Shown here piece after piece: positions 23,772 to 30,606 of a DNA stretch of 32,459 nt. The notes under the pieces were generated by a model that was not told where the DNA came from, made no database searches, and saw only the letters and a program-made list of their open reading frames with translations. The translations under genes were made by a program, and so were the position numbers. This DNA comes from Chloroflexota bacterium (GTDB lineage Bacteria; Chloroflexota; Anaerolineae; Anaerolineales; VGOW01), in NCBI GenBank assembly GCA_016213135.1, contig JACRBQ010000073.1:1-32459 (forward strand). The letters run 5' to 3'. Each line of letters begins with the position of its first letter. The first letter of the stretch is position 1.

Positions 23772-24422
23772 TTACTTCATCTGCCGCAAAACGAGCACGA
23801 CTTTACCCTGCACCCGCACGTTAGCCGGGTCGGCATAAATTGGCCCCATGGTGGGGTTGGCGGGTTGCAGCCGCACGCGGCCGTTTTCGAGGAAGAAATG
23901 CTTGAGCGTGGTTTCTTCACGCTCGTTCAACCACACGGCCACCATCTCGCCGTTGCGCGCCTGCTCCTGCCGCCGCATCACCACAATGTCGCCGTCGTTC
24001 ACCATCGCGTCGATCATCGAGTCGCCGCGTACCTGCAACGCGAACAAGTTCTCCGGGTCCTTCACCAGCGAGCGGGTGATCTCAATGGCCTCGTCGGGGG
24101 CGAAGGAGGTGGCCGCCCCGGGCACGGGCACGGGGGCGCTGGCGAAGATGCGGCCCACCAGTGGAATGCGCAACACATCGCCCAGGCCGCCCAGCGCATC
24201 AGGCCCATGGGCCAGCCGCAACCCCCGCGACACTTTGAGATCGCGAGTCAAGTAACCGCCCTTTTCCAGCTTGTTGAGGTTGTAGTTCACCACCGAGGTG
24301 GAGCTGATACCCACGGATTCCCCGATTTGCCGGATGGTGGGAGGGTAACCCGATTCGTGCTGGAAGGTGCGGATGAAGTTCAGAATTTCGCTCTGGCGTT
24401 CTGATAACTTGTCTTTTGCCAT
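23772..24422 (-). CDS. lexA: LexA repressor
   Basis: The SOS response repressor and self-cleaving protease, 216 residues. The N-terminal winged-helix domain is LSERQSEILNFI, then GYPPTIRQIGESVGISSTSV (recognition helix about 39-49). The C-terminal S24 domain has catalytic S135 in VRGDSMID and K174 in EETTLKHFF. The self-cleavage site, Ala-Gly in E. coli, reads Ala94-Ser95 here (LVGRIFASAP). The start is ATG 24420-24422, with GGAGGA just upstream. The promoter is a perfect consensus with a GAAC-N4-GTTC operator inside its spacer, so lexA should repress itself. It is divergent from tag, which has a second operator. Confidence 0.97.
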   Translation of the reverse strand: MAKDKLSERQSEILNFIRTFQHESGYPPTIRQIGESVGISSTSVVNYNLNKLEKGGYLTRDLKVSRGLRLAHGPDALGGLGDVLRIPLVGRIFASAPVPVPGAATSFAPDEAIEITRSLVKDPENLFALQVRGDSMIDAMVNDGDIVVMRRQEQARNGEMVAVWLNEREETTLKHFFLENGRVRLQPANPTMGPIYADPANVRVQGKVVLVLRQMK

Positions 24423-24471
24423 TGATTCCTCCGGGCCGGAAGCTATGATTGTTGCCCCAACGTTCAAGCAG

Positions 24472-24500
24472 ATTATATGCGAACGTAAGTTCTATGTCAA
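24472..24500 (-). promoter_or_regulatory. lexA promoter, full sigma70 consensus
   Basis: Read on the minus strand, TTGACA (complement of 24495-24500), a 17-base spacer and TATAAT (complement of 24472-24477) match the sigma70 consensus at all twelve hexamer positions. The SOS box at 24480-24493 lies within the spacer. Confidence 0.93.
24480..24493. promoter_or_regulatory. LexA operator (SOS box) of lexA
   Basis: CGAACGTAAGTTCT contains the half-sites GAAC and GTTC separated by four bases, the Gram-positive-type SOS box. It sits between the -35 and -10 of the lexA promoter, the ideal place for repression. Confidence 0.9.
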
Positions 24501-24524
24501 TCGCCAAATTTTAAGGCTTCCTTC

Positions 24525-24552
24525 TTGACATAGGCATAACCAGTGCTAGAAT
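24525..24552 (+). promoter_or_regulatory. promoter of the tag operon
   Basis: TTGACA (24525-24530), a 16-base spacer and TAGAAT (24547-24552), with TG one base before the -10 (extended -10 form). It predicts a start near 24559, directly against the SOS box at 24561-24578. Confidence 0.88.
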
Positions 24553-24560
24553 GTCGATAT

Positions 24561-24578
24561 ATAGAACAATTGTTCTAT
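24561..24578. promoter_or_regulatory. LexA operator (SOS box) of tag
   Basis: ATAGAACAATTGTTCTAT is a perfect 18-base palindrome with GAAC-N4-GTTC at its core. It covers the predicted transcription start of tag and lies just before the ribosome binding site, so bound LexA would block initiation. Confidence 0.92.
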
Positions 24579-24592
24579 CAAGGAGAGTACCT

Positions 24593-25186
24593 ATGAATAG
24601 ATGCCCTTGGGTCAACGACAGTCCGACAATGCAGAATTATCATGATAGGGAGTGGGGCGTCCCGGTACACGACGACCGCAGGTTGTTCGAGTTTCTGCTG
24701 CTCGAAGGCGCGCAGGCCGGGCTGTCGTGGACGACCATCCTCAACAAACGCGAAAACTACCGCCGGGCGTTCGACCAGTTTGATCCGGCGATGGTAGCCC
24801 GATACACCGAAGCAGACATCAAGCGACTGCTGGCAGACTCCGGCATTGTGCGCAACAAACTGAAGGTGCGCGCGGCCGTCACCAACGCCCAACGATTCCT
24901 GGAAGTCCAGCGGGAGTTCGGCTCGTTCGACGCTTACGTTTGGCGGTTTGTCGGCGGTCAACCCCTCGTCCACCGCTTCAAGTCGTTGGCCGAATTTCCG
25001 GCGAAGACATCCGAGTCGGACGCGTTGAGCCAAGATCTGCTCAAGCGCGGATTCAAATTTGTCGGCTCCACCATTTGCTATGCCTTTATGCAAGCTGTTG
25101 GCATGGTCAACGATCACACCGTGGACTGTTACCGATACGCCGAAGTATCTTTGTATTCGATAGCCACCGCAGTGGTGGAGGAATGA
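24593..25186 (+). CDS. tag: DNA-3-methyladenine glycosylase I
   Basis: Base-excision repair glycosylase that removes 3-methyladenine from alkylated DNA. The 197-residue protein has all family markers at canonical positions: RCPW with C4, YHDREWG with H17, E38, and NDHTVDC with H175 and C179. C4, H17, H175 and C179 form the structural zinc site. AAGGAGAG lies ahead of ATG 24593; an upstream in-frame ATG at 24551 falls inside the -10 and operator and was rejected. The operator at 24561-24578 implies SOS induction, which is unlike E. coli, where tag is constitutive. Two more genes follow closely on the same strand. Confidence 0.97.
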   Translation: MNRCPWVNDSPTMQNYHDREWGVPVHDDRRLFEFLLLEGAQAGLSWTTILNKRENYRRAFDQFDPAMVARYTEADIKRLLADSGIVRNKLKVRAAVTNAQRFLEVQREFGSFDAYVWRFVGGQPLVHRFKSLAEFPAKTSESDALSQDLLKRGFKFVGSTICYAFMQAVGMVNDHTVDCYRYAEVSLYSIATAVVEE

Positions 25187-25207
25187 GCGAGCATGACGGA
25201 GGCAACC

Positions 25208-26089
25208 ATGAACAACCATCATTATCGAAGCGGCCCGCCAACGACAAAAGCCTTTTGGGTCGCGTTGCGGGCCGCGCTCAAACTGTGGAACGACATGCGA
25301 ACGAGGCGCGGCCTGATCGTGGGCCTGATTCTGGTGGGCGCGCTGGCCGCGTTCGAATCTTTCAACTTCTCGACCACCGAGTTCGCCCTCGCCGACATGC
25401 TCGGCGATCTCAGATTTAGCGGACTGCGCTGGGCCACCATCCTCGCCATCGCCTTCTGCGGCATCGACTTCGCCGGGCTGGCGCGGCTCTTCACGCCCGA
25501 CCGTGGCCGCACCGCCGCCTATTCCATGGAAACATGGTATTTGCTGGGGGCGTGGTTCTTGGGCGCCACCATGAACGCCATGATGACGTGGTGGGCCGTG
25601 TCGCTGGCCATGATGAGCCACGAGTTCGGCAACGAAATCCTCGGCCGCGAGCAACTGCTGGCCTACGTGCCGGTGTTCGTGGCCGCGCTGGTCTGGCTCA
25701 CGCGCATCCTGATCATCGGCACATTCAGCGTCGCGGGCGAAAGGCTGTTTGCCCAGGCCGAGGCCGCGCTGTTGGAAGTGCGGAACACGGCAGCAACGCC
25801 CCGGCCCCCTGCCTACGCTCCGCAACGGGTAGCCTCGGTTGCACCCGCGCAGCCGCTCGCCAAAGTCATCGGCGGCAGTGGGCCTGATCCCGCATACATC
25901 GACGCCGACGATGACCCGTTTGTGGAGCGGCCCGCCGCTCCGCGCCGCGTGACCATGCCCGCCCCGGCCCCGGCGTATCGGCCCGCCGCCCCGATGGCGG
26001 CCTCGGCCACGCGGCCCGCGCCCAAGCCATCCGCGTATCAGCCCGCCCCGGTTCGGCCCGAAAACCGTGAACGGCCGGAGCGTGTATGA
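25208..26089 (+). CDS. four-TM membrane protein with Ala/Pro-rich tail, unknown function
   Basis: No family recognised. From ATG 25208 (GGAGG five bases upstream; ATG 25193 is an alternative) the protein has about 293 residues. Hydrophobic segments fit four helices, covering LIVGLILVGALAAF, ATILAIAFCGIDFAGLA, YLLGAWFLGATMNAMM and VPVFVAALVWLTRILIIG. From about residue 185 the rest is a long low-complexity tail rich in Ala, Pro and Arg with a short acidic DADDD patch, probably disordered and cytoplasmic. It starts 21 bases after tag and overlaps the next gene's ATG by four bases (ATGA), so tag, this gene and the transglycosylase look like one SOS-controlled operon. A scaffold or tether for the wall enzyme is speculation. 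Confidence 0.75.
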   Translation: MNNHHYRSGPPTTKAFWVALRAALKLWNDMRTRRGLIVGLILVGALAAFESFNFSTTEFALADMLGDLRFSGLRWATILAIAFCGIDFAGLARLFTPDRGRTAAYSMETWYLLGAWFLGATMNAMMTWWAVSLAMMSHEFGNEILGREQLLAYVPVFVAALVWLTRILIIGTFSVAGERLFAQAEAALLEVRNTAATPRPPAYAPQRVASVAPAQPLAKVIGGSGPDPAYIDADDDPFVERPAAPRRVTMPAPAPAYRPAAPMAASATRPAPKPSAYQPAPVRPENRERPERV

Positions 26090-26748
26090 CTACCCCGACC
26101 TGCGCCGCCCCGTCGCTGCCTGGGCCGATCAAGGCGTTGCCATTGCTCATACTGGCATTCGTGATCGTCGTGGGCAGCCTCACGGGCCGGGCCATCCAAC
26201 TTCAAAACTTAAAATTCAAAATTCAAAATTCATCTGCCGCCCCGGTTGAGGCGGGCTACATCTGGCCGATATTCACCCCGGAGGTGCAGCACTGGGGGGA
26301 GCGGATTTCCGGGTGGGCGGCCACGTACGCCCTCGACCCGAACCTGATCGCCACGGTGATGCAGATCGAATCGTGCGGCAACCCGCAGGCGGTATCCGGC
26401 TCGGGGGCGCAGGGGTTGTTTCAGGTGATGCCGTTTCACTTTGCGGCGGGCGAGGCCATGCTTGACCCGGAGACGAATGCCCGGCGCGGGCTGACATATT
26501 TGGCCGAGGGATTGGCGCTGGCGGGGGACAAGCCGGGGCTGGCGCTGGCCGGGTACAACGGCGGGCACTCGCTCATCGATAAATTCTGGAGCGAATGGCC
26601 CGCCGAGACTCAGCGCTACTACTATTGGGGCAGCGGCATTTACGCCGATGTGAAAGCCGGGGGCAGCACCAGCCCCACGCTGGATGAATGGCTGGCCGCC
26701 GGCGGGGCCAGCCTGTGCGAAGGGGCGAAGGCGGAGTTGGCAAAGTAG
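26086..26748 (+). CDS. membrane-anchored lytic transglycosylase (SLT domain)
   Basis: A 220-residue peptidoglycan lytic transglycosylase. One N-terminal helix (about 15-33) anchors or exports it. The SLT domain runs from about 72 with catalytic E95 in MQIESCGNP, followed by SGAQGLFQVMPFHF, the LALAGYNGG block and YYYWGSGIYADV. All four SLT motifs are present, so it should cleave the glycan backbone. Residues about 40-50 (LQNLKFKIQNSS) are encoded by AT-rich heptamer repeats at 26201-26232, in contrast with the GC-rich remainder; they sit in the linker after the membrane helix, where an insertion would be tolerated. The start overlaps the membrane protein's stop. Position suggests joint control with tag. 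Confidence 0.9.
   Translation: MTTPTCAAPSLPGPIKALPLLILAFVIVVGSLTGRAIQLQNLKFKIQNSSAAPVEAGYIWPIFTPEVQHWGERISGWAATYALDPNLIATVMQIESCGNPQAVSGSGAQGLFQVMPFHFAAGEAMLDPETNARRGLTYLAEGLALAGDKPGLALAGYNGGHSLIDKFWSEWPAETQRYYYWGSGIYADVKAGGSTSPTLDEWLAAGGASLCEGAKAELAK
26201..26232. repeat. TTCAAAA heptamers inside a coding region
   Basis: The bases read TTCAAAA, CTTAAAA, TTCAAAA, TTCAAAA, TTCA in perfect 7-base register. This is the most AT-rich patch in the right half of the window and is translated as the linker of the lytic transglycosylase. Confidence 0.85.
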
Positions 26749-26795
26749 AAGCGGATTACGCTGCCCTGCGCTCCTGGCGAGCGGTGTCGCGGGAC

Positions 26796-26832
26796 AGCCG
26801 CGATGCTTGCGGCTATCGCGGGTACAACCCGC
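26796..26832. repeat. overlapping palindromes between convergent genes (REP-like)
   Basis: CCGCGAT (26798-26804) pairs with ATCGCGG (26815-26821). AGCCGC (26796-26801) can alternatively pair with GCGGCT (26809-26814). GCGGGT (26818-26823) pairs with ACCCGC (26827-26832). The cluster lies in the 111-base gap between the ends of the transglycosylase and the S41 gene. It could act as a bidirectional terminator or be a copy of a dispersed palindromic repeat. Confidence 0.55.
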
Positions 26833-26859
26833 TCCCACACCTCTTCACCCAATCTGTCT

Positions 26860-28281
26860 CTACTTGTGCCCCAATAGCATCACCGCCGCGGCCACGGTGG
26901 GATCGGTGGCCGGCGTCACGGTATCCCAGCCGGGGTCGGCCACTGCCACATCGGGGATGATGCCGTTGGTTTCCCAGTCGGCGTGAGAGACCGCTGGCTC
27001 AAACCGTTCATGGGCGATCCACGCCCGCGAACCATCTTCAAAATAATACGGATACAGGGTTTCCACGTTGCCATCGGTGAGCACGCCGACGATTTTGGCC
27101 CGCCCCGAATCTTGCAGCGCGCCGGAGAAGATTTCGCCGAAGCTCACCGTGCCTTTGCCGACGAGGATCACCAGCGGCACGGTTTGTGAGTTGTTCACCG
27201 GGTCGGGCTGGACGGTGAGCGGGCGCGATTCGGCGCGGCTGCGAAACTGGCCCAGCGTGCCTTTGGCGAGATAGCCGAGGATCGGTTCAACCACGGTGCT
27301 GGAGCCGCCGCCGTTGAGCCGGTTGTCGATGATGAGGCCGTCGAGATCGCCGAAGGCTTGCAGCGCCTCTTTGACGTGGCCGGGGATGGTCTCATCAAAG
27401 AAGGAGGGGAGAAAAATGTAGCCGATGCGCGAGCCGTCGGTGGTGGGCAGCAGTTCGGCGCGGACGGAATTGAAGGCGGTGATGCGGCGGCGAACGACCG
27501 TCATGTCGCGCGCCGACTGGCCGGGCGTTTGCACGCTGAGGACCACGGCGGTGCATTCGGGGCCGCGCACGCGGGGCAGGTAGACGCCGTCTTCGATGAG
27601 CGGCCGGTCGTCGGCGCTGAGGATGTTGTCGTGCGGCTTCAGCCCGGCGTGGTCGGCGGGGGAGTCGGGCGAGACGGTGAGGATAGTGACGTAGCCTTTG
27701 TCGAGGAGCGGCTGCACCAGCACGCCGATGCCCACGTAATCGGTCACTCCGGCGAGGTCGGCGTCCTCTTGTTTCACTTCGGCAGGGGACTGAAACCGGG
27801 AGTGGTCGTCGCCCAGTTCGGCGATCATGGCGTTCATGTCGGTGTAAAAGGTCTCGGTGTCGAGTCCGCTTTTTACCCGCGCCCGATATTTGGCGGTAAT
27901 GGCTGCCCAGTCGTGGCCGTTAAAGTCGGGGTAGAGGTAGACCTCACTCACGGTTTCGGCGAAGTCTTCGAAGACAGCGAGCTGCTTGTCCTGGGAGATG
28001 GTGGGGTTTGGCTCCACGGTGGGAGTGGGCACCACCAGCGGGTGGCCGGCCACTTCGGTGGGGTCTACCGTGGCGAGGGGGGCATTTTCGCAGCCGGGCG
28101 GGATGTAGAGGCTGTCGGCGCGGGTGGGGGCGGGCGCAACTGTGGCAAGCGGGACGGCGGTTGGGGGGGGAGCAATGGTGGGCGGCAGGCCGGCCGTGGG
28201 GACTTCGAGTGTCCGGGTGACGGTGTTGCATGCCATCCCCAAAAAGAAAATGCTGATGAGGAAGAGTCGTTTGAGGGTCAT
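26860..28281 (-). CDS. S41-family (C-terminal processing protease-like) lipoprotein, catalytic lysine replaced
   Basis: A 473-residue exported protein. The lipobox LGMAC gives Cys18, followed by a long P/T-rich linker to about residue 95. An S41 N-terminal helical region, a PDZ-like domain (about 180-265) and the S41 core follow. The nucleophile serine is kept as S380 in GTVSFGEIF. The lysine that completes the dyad 25 residues later in E. coli Prc (FGKG) is Asn405 here (TDGNVETLY). DGLIIDNRLNGGG is the usual oxyanion strand. Related lipoproteins with GNVE may use a different dyad or be binding proteins. It is the last gene of a tight minus-strand run, three bases after the homocysteine methyltransferase. 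Confidence 0.85.
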   Translation of the reverse strand: MTLKRLFLISIFFLGMACNTVTRTLEVPTAGLPPTIAPPPTAVPLATVAPAPTRADSLYIPPGCENAPLATVDPTEVAGHPLVVPTPTVEPNPTISQDKQLAVFEDFAETVSEVYLYPDFNGHDWAAITAKYRARVKSGLDTETFYTDMNAMIAELGDDHSRFQSPAEVKQEDADLAGVTDYVGIGVLVQPLLDKGYVTILTVSPDSPADHAGLKPHDNILSADDRPLIEDGVYLPRVRGPECTAVVLSVQTPGQSARDMTVVRRRITAFNSVRAELLPTTDGSRIGYIFLPSFFDETIPGHVKEALQAFGDLDGLIIDNRLNGGGSSTVVEPILGYLAKGTLGQFRSRAESRPLTVQPDPVNNSQTVPLVILVGKGTVSFGEIFSGALQDSGRAKIVGVLTDGNVETLYPYYFEDGSRAWIAHERFEPAVSHADWETNGIIPDVAVADPGWDTVTPATDPTVAAAVMLLGHK

Positions 28282-28284
28282 GGG

Positions 28285-29175
28285 TTATCTCGCTATGCGG
28301 GTCCGCAGGTGGCGGATGTGTTCGGGGGTGGTGCCGCAGCACCCGCCGAGGATGTGCACAGGCCAGGCGGTGGCGTAGGAGGCGTAGGCAACGGGGTCGA
28401 CGGCGTCGGTGTTGACCCAACCTTGGGCGTCGTCGGCGTAGCCGATGTTGCCGTAGGCGATAAGGGGCACATGATGGGGCGCGGCGGCGCGCAGTTCGCC
28501 CAAGGGGGCGGCGAGGGTGTGGGTCGGGGCGCAGTTGACGCCGATGGCGGCCGGGTGCAGCGGGGCCACGGCGCGGGCGGCCTCGGCAATGGTTTCGCCG
28601 GAGAGCAGCCGGCCATCTGCGCTGCAGACGAAGCTGACGAGGGTGGGCAGGCCGGTGGTGGTGGCGGCTTCGGCGGCCGCCACCGCCTCGCGGATGGTGT
28701 TCATGGTTTCGACGAGCAGGAGGTCGGCGCCGGCCTCGGCGAGGTGTTCGGCCATTTGGCGATGTTCGGTTTGGCACTCGGCTTGCGGGGGGACGAGGGC
28801 CGGGGTATAGCAATCTTCCAGCGGGGCGATGGAGCCGGCGACGAATAGCGGCGCGGGCGAGGCGTGCTCGGCAATAGCTTCGCGGGCAAGGCGCACGGCG
28901 CGGGCGGTGAGTTCGCGGGCCTGCCCGCCGTGGCTGCTTTTTGCCAGTGTGCGCCCGTGGGTGCGGAAGGTGTTGGCGGTGAGGATGTCGGCTCCGGCGC
29001 GGAGGTAATCGAGGTGGATTTGTCGCAGTGCCCGCCGGCCTTCAGCGGTGAGCAGGGCGTTAGCCGACCACAGGGGCAGGCCGGTGTCAATGCCGCGCCG
29101 GTGCAGTTCGGTGCCGGTGGCCCCGTCGAGGATGAGCCGGGCCGGTTGGGCGAGTTGGGTGAGGAAGGAGGTCAC
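28285..29175 (-). CDS. homocysteine S-methyltransferase
   Basis: A zinc-dependent methyltransferase of the MmuM/BHMT/MetH N-terminal barrel family, transferring a methyl group to homocysteine to form methionine. The 296-residue protein starts LILDGATGTELHRRG. It has TANTFRTH and the three zinc cysteines C215 (GVNCAP), C279 and C280 (GGCCGTTPEH). The methyl donor (S-methylmethionine, betaine or another) cannot be told from sequence. The start is a GTG at 29173-29175, three bases after the L,D-transpeptidase stop, with no separate ribosome binding site of note. It makes a tight operon with two exported proteins for no obvious metabolic reason. Confidence 0.92.
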   Translation of the reverse strand: MTSFLTQLAQPARLILDGATGTELHRRGIDTGLPLWSANALLTAEGRRALRQIHLDYLRAGADILTANTFRTHGRTLAKSSHGGQARELTARAVRLAREAIAEHASPAPLFVAGSIAPLEDCYTPALVPPQAECQTEHRQMAEHLAEAGADLLLVETMNTIREAVAAAEAATTTGLPTLVSFVCSADGRLLSGETIAEAARAVAPLHPAAIGVNCAPTHTLAAPLGELRAAAPHHVPLIAYGNIGYADDAQGWVNTDAVDPVAYASYATAWPVHILGGCCGTTPEHIRHLRTRIAR

Positions 29176-29178
29176 AGG

Positions 29179-30315
29179 TTAAGGCCCGCCGCCGGGGACG
29201 ATGTCGGTGGGGGTGAGGCCGCTGGGATCGTACACGTAAACGGTCGTGCCGATTTCGGCCCAGCCGTAAAGCCAGCGGGAGTCTTTGGGCGCAAGATTGA
29301 CGCAGCCGTGCGATTTGGGGAAGCCGTAGCCGTCGTGCCAGTATGCGCCGTGCAGGGCGATGGAGCGGTCGAAGTACATCGTCCACGGCACGTCTTCGAG
29401 GTAATAGAAGTCCGATTTGTCGGCGGCGTATGCGCCGCTCATTTTGGTGGCCTCGAGCTTGCTGTAGATCTGGAAAAGGCCGGGGCGGGTGGGCCACGCG
29501 CCGAGGCCGCTGGAAGCCAGGGTGGCATACACGAGCGTGTCGCCCTCGTAGGCGGCCACGGTTTGCTCGTAGAGGTTCACCGCAATCCACTTGCCGGTAA
29601 CGCCTTCGGGCGGCGATTGCATTTCGACAATGCCGAGGCTGCGCTGCTCAACCCACTGGTCGGGGCCGACGAGGTACCAGTCGAAATCGCCCACGCGCTC
29701 TTTGCCGTAGATTTGCACGATGGTGTAGCGCTCGAGCTTTGGGGCGCCGGGGTTCACGGAACCATCAGGCCGCAAGCGCGGGAAGTACGGGCGCACCACC
29801 CAGGCAAACGGGCGGGCGGGTTGCTCGGTGAAGCCGATGCCCTGAAATTGCGACGGGTCGAGCAGCGAGAGGTCTTCGCGGCGCATGTACTCGTCGGCGT
29901 TGATTTTGATGTATTCCTGCCCGCCATAGTCCACGGTTTTGCCGATGCTGACGTAGATGAAGCCTTTGCCGTAGCTGCGTTTGACGTTGCCCGCCGCGCC
30001 GTCTTCCGGGCTGGCGAAAATGGGAGCGTTGGCGGTGGTGACTTTGGCGTAGGAACGGGTGAGGACGGGGCTGGGCACATCCGGGTGGAAGGCGGCCAGC
30101 GGAGGCAGGTCGGCGGGCAGTTCGTAGCGGTGGTGGAATTCGGCGCGGCCGCCGGGGCCTTGCATGGGGCACTGGCCGGGATGGGTAAGCTGATAGGCTA
30201 CGGTGCACAGGTCGCCCGCTTCGGCAACCGGTGGGGCTGTGGGGGCGGGTTGTTTGGCGGCTACCGGCCCGGCTAAGAGGAGGAGTACGAGCAGGGCGGC
30301 GAAACTGGAGCGCAT
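29179..30315 (-). CDS. secreted L,D-transpeptidase (YkuD)
   Basis: A 378-residue cell-wall cross-linking enzyme. A signal peptide covers about residues 1-20 (LLLLAGPVAA). The middle (about 90-230) resembles SH3-like wall-binding repeats. The YkuD domain covers about 242-370 with the full catalytic motif: H322 in ALHGAYW and C338 in FPKSHGCVNL. It should form 3-3 cross-links or attach proteins to peptidoglycan using the active-site cysteine. ATG 30313-30315 is preceded by a palindrome-rich gap, so its promoter is unclear. It is the first gene of the run leading to the methyltransferase and the S41 protein. Confidence 0.92.
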   Translation of the reverse strand: MRSSFAALLVLLLLAGPVAAKQPAPTAPPVAEAGDLCTVAYQLTHPGQCPMQGPGGRAEFHHRYELPADLPPLAAFHPDVPSPVLTRSYAKVTTANAPIFASPEDGAAGNVKRSYGKGFIYVSIGKTVDYGGQEYIKINADEYMRREDLSLLDPSQFQGIGFTEQPARPFAWVVRPYFPRLRPDGSVNPGAPKLERYTIVQIYGKERVGDFDWYLVGPDQWVEQRSLGIVEMQSPPEGVTGKWIAVNLYEQTVAAYEGDTLVYATLASSGLGAWPTRPGLFQIYSKLEATKMSGAYAADKSDFYYLEDVPWTMYFDRSIALHGAYWHDGYGFPKSHGCVNLAPKDSRWLYGWAEIGTTVYVYDPSGLTPTDIVPGGGP

Positions 30316-30353
30316 AGGGCTGATTATAGCACCCGCCTCACCCCTCCCCCACG

Positions 30354-30409
30354 GTAGTTGCGACTTCAGTCGCTTTTTGGCCGCACACCACGACTGAAGT
30401 CGTCACTAC
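30354..30409. repeat. inverted repeat 1 (CGACTTCAGTCG type)
   Basis: CGACTTCAGTCG (30361-30372) and CGACTGAAGTCG (30391-30402) are exact inverse copies. GTAGT (30354-30358) pairs with ACTAC (30405-30409) on the outside, around an 18-base loop. The arms resemble a dispersed palindromic repeat that I recall from environmental Chloroflexota sequence. Confidence 0.75.
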
Positions 30410-30460
30410 GAAACCACACTGTGAATTGCTGGGAAGAGTGGGAAGGCAAAGGTTGTCAGG

Positions 30461-30502
30461 GCAGACCGACGCGGTTCGCTGCGCGAAACCGCGTCGGTCT
30501 GC
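30461..30502. repeat. inverted repeat 2, perfect 16-bp stem
   Basis: GCAGACCGACGCGGTT (30461-30476) and AACCGCGTCGGTCTGC (30487-30502) are perfect inverse copies with a 10-base loop. No T run follows on either strand. Confidence 0.85.
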
Positions 30503-30520
30503 ATCATCTCAATAAATGGG

Positions 30521-30575
30521 GGTGGGGGCAGACCTGTGTGTCTGCCCTGGGCGAACACACAGGTTCGCCCCCACC
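30521..30575. repeat. inverted repeat 3, double hairpin with complementary loops
   Basis: An outer stem GGTGG/CCACC (30521-30525, 30571-30575) encloses two 8-bp hairpins. The first is GGGCAGAC/GTCTGCCC (30526-30533, 30540-30547) with loop CTGTGT; the second is GGGCGAAC/GTTCGCCC (30549-30556, 30563-30570) with loop ACACAG. The two loops are reverse complements. Confidence 0.85.
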
Positions 30576-30606
30576 ATTTTGAGAAGATACGTCGGTCTTC
30601 CGTGCG

